From: Erysipelotrichaceae bacterium | GTDB lineage: Bacteria > Bacillota_I > Bacilli_A > Erysipelotrichales > Erysipelotrichaceae | Length of the DNA stretch: 7,388 bases | Direction: 5' to 3' | Assembly: GCA_900754715.1 (NCBI GenBank) | Contig: CAAEDX010000130.1 | Coordinates: 1-7,388, forward strand | In this document: in pieces, positions 4,721 through 7,388 of the stretch | Position numbering within the stretch: position 1 is the stretch's first letter | Layout: every line of letters starts with the position of its first letter | Notes under the pieces: model-generated | The model's database searches: none | Seen by the model: the letters and a program-made list of their open reading frames with translations, nothing else | What the model was told of the DNA's origin: nothing | Program-made: the position numbers and the translations under genes

Positions 4721-7388
4721 TCACCGCTCCTCTTCCCACAGCTGGATCAGCTGTTCCTCTTCTTGCACACACACGATCATCTGCGTGCTTGTGCAATGCG
4801 CGCTGCGAAAGCCAAAATGATAGCCATAGCGGTCAAGGCCGCTGCCCATCCAGCAAACCGTGGCTTCATGACCATGTTTGTTCACCAATTCCCGCATGTC
4901 AGGTTCTTGCGCATGTCCCACGAACACCCGGACGTTTTCATCGCACCAGGCGGCGGCAAGCGCTCTGACGGCTGCACACTGTCCGGGATGCGCGCAGATC
5001 ATGATGACCAGCGGTGCTTGCGGCCAGAAAAACAGCCTGCCGTCATTCACGTCATAGCCAATGCTTCGCCCGGTCTTCTTTCGCAATACCGCCAGGCTTT
5101 CCTGCCGCAACATTTTTGCGCGCTGCAGATCCTGAGGCAGACAGAGATATGCCGCAAGCCCCTCCGTGACGCTGCAGATACCGCATTCGTCGTGTGTGAG
5201 CAATGGCAGCTGTGAAGCCACACCAAAAAATTCCTGCAGAAGCGAACGGTCTGACACCTCAAAGCTCATCTTGCGAAAAGACATACGGCTCATCAGCACA
5301 TGGTCGCATTCCTGCGTCAGGATCACCGCGTGGACCTCAGGACGGCGCAGCAGCGAAAATAATGTCTGGGCATAGCGCGAATCATGAAACAGCGTAGTAT
5401 CAGGAAACAACACCCAGGTCATGCCTCGCCTTGATCTGAGCAGATGAAAGAGCTGACGCAGCATGCGCTCGCTGCACATATCCGGATCATGAAGATCAAA
5501 CAGCAGCGCGTCTTCCTTTTGAGCGATGACAGCGCCATAGCATAGTCGAAAATGCTCGCTTCTGGCACGCGGACAGCAGATCAGACATGACTCTTCCTTT
5601 ACGCACAGAGGGACCACGCTTTGCCGCTGCGGAAGATCCTGCCAGCCCAGCTGCATAGGGACCTGCGGCGGACAGTGCGCATAGCGCGGCAGTTCCATCG
5701 CGCAGACCTGCCGGGCAAATGCGCCGGTGCGCTTCGCGCAGGCGCGCAGATAACCGACGATGACGCTCAGCTGCCTGCGCATGTCATCCTTTTCCTGCCA
5801 GCGCAAAGCTGCCGCGGTGCAGCCGTCCTTTCCCAAGATCCGGACAAGCTGTGATGAGCCGAAACGGCGCTGCGGATCATATCGCGCATTGACATACGCG
5901 CCCCGGCCTTTGACACAGCGCTCTTCCTCTCCGACCTGCAGGATGAATTCCCCGGGCTCACGCAATGCCAGCGCCTGATCTCCGTGCAGCATGTCCAGAC
6001 TGTCTTCTCTGCTCTGCACTTTCATGCAGATGCGGAAACGCGCATTGCTGCGGATCTGTTCATCAATGATCCCGCCTGGCTTCTGAGTGCACAGCAGCAG
6101 ATGTATCCCTAGACTGCGGCCGATCCGCGCCGCTCTTCTCAGCTCATTCAGAAACTCCGCGTGCTCTTCCCGAAGCTGAGCAAACTCATCCACGATGATG
6201 AACAGATGCCCCAGCGGCGGATCAGACGCTTTGCGCAGCTGCTGGTAACGTTCGATGCTCAGCGCAGAAAGTGACAGCTTACTCATCATGCGGCTGAACT
6301 GCTCTTGACGCATGGTCAGTTCCCGGTTCAAAGAGAGCCTGACCCGCTCCAGCGAAGCCTCGTCCAGATTGGTCATCATCCCGCACAGATGCGGAAGATC
6401 TCGCAGCGCATTGGCCATCGATCCCCCTTTGTAGTCGATCAGGAAGAAGCTGACGGACTCAGGCGAGCAGCTGCATGATAAAGAAAGGATATAAGAAAGC
6501 AGCAGCTCACTCTTGCCTGAGCCTGTCATTCCGGCCAGGATGCCATGGGGTCCATCACCTTTTTCATGCGCATCCAACACGACGGGGGCGCCTTGCTCAT
6601 CCCATCCCAGCAGCGCCGCCAGAGAACCGCTTTGCCGCTGTCTCTGCCAGCGTTCCTCAGCCTGAAGCTGTTCGCACCTGCTGCAGGAAAACAACGCGAG
6701 GAAATCTCTCGGCTGCGGCACGCCTAATTGTTCCTGGCTTGCCAGCATGCACACAAAGCTGTCCCATCTGTCCTCGCGCATAGCCGCAAAGGACACCGGA
6801 TCATGATCCGCGCTGCGCGCCTGACTTGTTCTGCCATCAATGACCAAAGCATCCGCGCAAGGCTGCCTGCTGCCTGCAGAGCGTACGATCACCCAAATGT
6901 CTGCAGGCAGTGAAAGCGTATCCACCGCATCCTCTTCACAGATCACGATCCGCACTCGATGTCCTTTCTCCCTGACTGCCTGTGAAAGCGTGAATGCGCG
7001 ATGACGCGCCTGCTGAAGAAAACGCAGCCTGCCGATCAGCTGCGGATCGCTCTTGCACAGACAGATCTCCGCATCAGCACGCTGCTTCAACAGCTGCATC
7101 AGCACCTGATGAAGCAATGGATCCGGAGCATCCACCAGCCAGATGAAAGGTCTGGCCTGACATAACATCGCAATATCCGCACAGCGCGTATCCATCTGTG
7201 TCAGCGCGTCATAAAGATGTTCAGGATCATCAGGCAATGCCCAGCGCACAGCCTGCATCGTGAAGGTGCCCGGGCACAGCCAGAGCTCTTGCGATCCGCA
7301 TATGCGTGTATCAGGGTCTTGAAGCGCCCGCTGCCAGGCGAGGTGGTTTTCCTGCAATGCTTTCATGCGGGCAGCTGCCGCCGCTTCA
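4721..7388 (-). CDS. essC: EssC-type FtsK/SpoIIIE ATPase of type VIIb secretion, 5' truncated by the window edge
   Basis: This is the motor ATPase that recognises WXG100 substrates at the membrane. The frame is open to the window end, so the N-terminal FHA and transmembrane regions lie outside. Counting from the internal Met at 7366 (881 residues), a degenerate D0-like region (about 25-180) comes first. An intact D1 follows: Walker A GMTGSGKS (279-286), DYKGG (311-315), Walker B LFIIVDEF (388-395) and TQKPGG (427-432). D2 begins at LGWQDLPQRQ (about 573-582), but CLICCPRARSE stands where the P-loop should be (594-604), and FPDTT (654-658) sits at the Walker B position. D3 is short (about 770-881), with CAHPGQCA (791-798) in place of a P-loop. 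The visible part has 37 cysteines, unusually many for a cytoplasmic ATPase. It overlaps or abuts every downstream gene of the secretion operon. Confidence 0.93.
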   Translation of the reverse strand, partial: EAAAAARMKALQENHLAWQRALQDPDTRICGSQELWLCPGTFTMQAVRWALPDDPEHLYDALTQMDTRCADIAMLCQARPFIWLVDAPDPLLHQVLMQLLKQRADAEICLCKSDPQLIGRLRFLQQARHRAFTLSQAVREKGHRVRIVICEEDAVDTLSLPADIWVIVRSAGSRQPCADALVIDGRTSQARSADHDPVSFAAMREDRWDSFVCMLASQEQLGVPQPRDFLALFSCSRCEQLQAEERWQRQRQSGSLAALLGWDEQGAPVVLDAHEKGDGPHGILAGMTGSGKSELLLSYILSLSCSCSPESVSFFLIDYKGGSMANALRDLPHLCGMMTNLDEASLERVRLSLNRELTMRQEQFSRMMSKLSLSALSIERYQQLRKASDPPLGHLFIIVDEFAQLREEHAEFLNELRRAARIGRSLGIHLLLCTQKPGGIIDEQIRSNARFRICMKVQSREDSLDMLHGDQALALREPGEFILQVGEEERCVKGRGAYVNARYDPQRRFGSSQLVRILGKDGCTAAALRWQEKDDMRRQLSVIVGYLRACAKRTGAFARQVCAMELPRYAHCPPQVPMQLGWQDLPQRQSVVPLCVKEESCLICCPRARSEHFRLCYGAVIAQKEDALLFDLHDPDMCSERMLRQLFHLLRSRRGMTWVLFPDTTLFHDSRYAQTLFSLLRRPEVHAVILTQECDHVLMSRMSFRKMSFEVSDRSLLQEFFGVASQLPLLTHDECGICSVTEGLAAYLCLPQDLQRAKMLRQESLAVLRKKTGRSIGYDVNDGRLFFWPQAPLVIMICAHPGQCAAVRALAAAWCDENVRVFVGHAQEPDMRELVNKHGHEATVCWMGSGLDRYGYHFGFRSAHCTSTQMIVCVQEEEQLIQLWEEER

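Noticed and set aside
4553..5215. Plus-strand 220-codon open frame across the esaB and essC ends
   Set aside because: It is antisense to two recognised genes, has no ribosome site of note, and has low-complexity Cys/His/Ser composition typical of antisense frames.
1..7388. tRNA, rRNA, CRISPR array, insertion sequence or riboswitch
   Set aside because: I saw no cloverleaf-like, direct-repeat array, transposase or conserved riboswitch pattern on either strand, and nearly all of the sequence is filled by the genes listed.

Overview
The window looks like a chromosomal segment of a Bacillota (Firmicutes) bacterium with moderately high GC by eye. A gut Erysipelotrichia-type host is my guess from the overall style; I could not test it. 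Genes are tightly packed, Shine-Dalgarno sites are strong (AGGAGG, GAGGTGAG), and the housekeeping proteins resemble their Bacillus counterparts (Pgi, YugI/CvfD, YuiD, YutI).

Left part (12-2614) is housekeeping. On the minus strand, an S1-domain RNA-binding protein (yugI/cvfD-like, 1403-1768) lies upstream of glucose-6-phosphate isomerase (pgi, 12-1283). Divergently on the plus strand, a YuiD-type divergent PAP2 membrane protein (1861-2325) and a NifU-C-type Fe-S scaffold (2341-2577) form a two-gene unit. The two units share a 93-bp divergent promoter region. It carries a perfect 13-bp inverted repeat, and each arm contains an extended -10 element facing outward. A hairpin at 2583-2614 separates the plus-strand unit from the convergent operon on the right.

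Right part (2613-7388, all minus strand) is the distal half of a type VIIb secretion (ESX/Yuk/Ess) operon. In transcription order it holds: essC (5' end outside the window), a YukD/EsaB ubiquitin-like protein, two different WXG100-type proteins, an unlisted 59-aa helical ORF overlapping both neighbours, a 266-aa Gly/Ala-rich protein like the C-terminal parts of T7SS effectors but without an LXG head, and a DUF4176 protein. Gaps are 1-14 nt or overlaps, so translation is probably coupled throughout. EssA, EssB and EsaA are not in view and would have to lie beyond 7388.

The most unusual points are: an EssC whose first ATPase domain is intact while the second and third have lost their P-loops and which is very cysteine-rich; a WXG100 pair in which only one partner has a YxxxE export-type tail; and the compact WXG/WXG/59-aa/effector-like/DUF4176 cassette, which may be a minimal or split form of the LXG effector module. 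No tRNA, rRNA, CRISPR array, IS element or riboswitch was seen.
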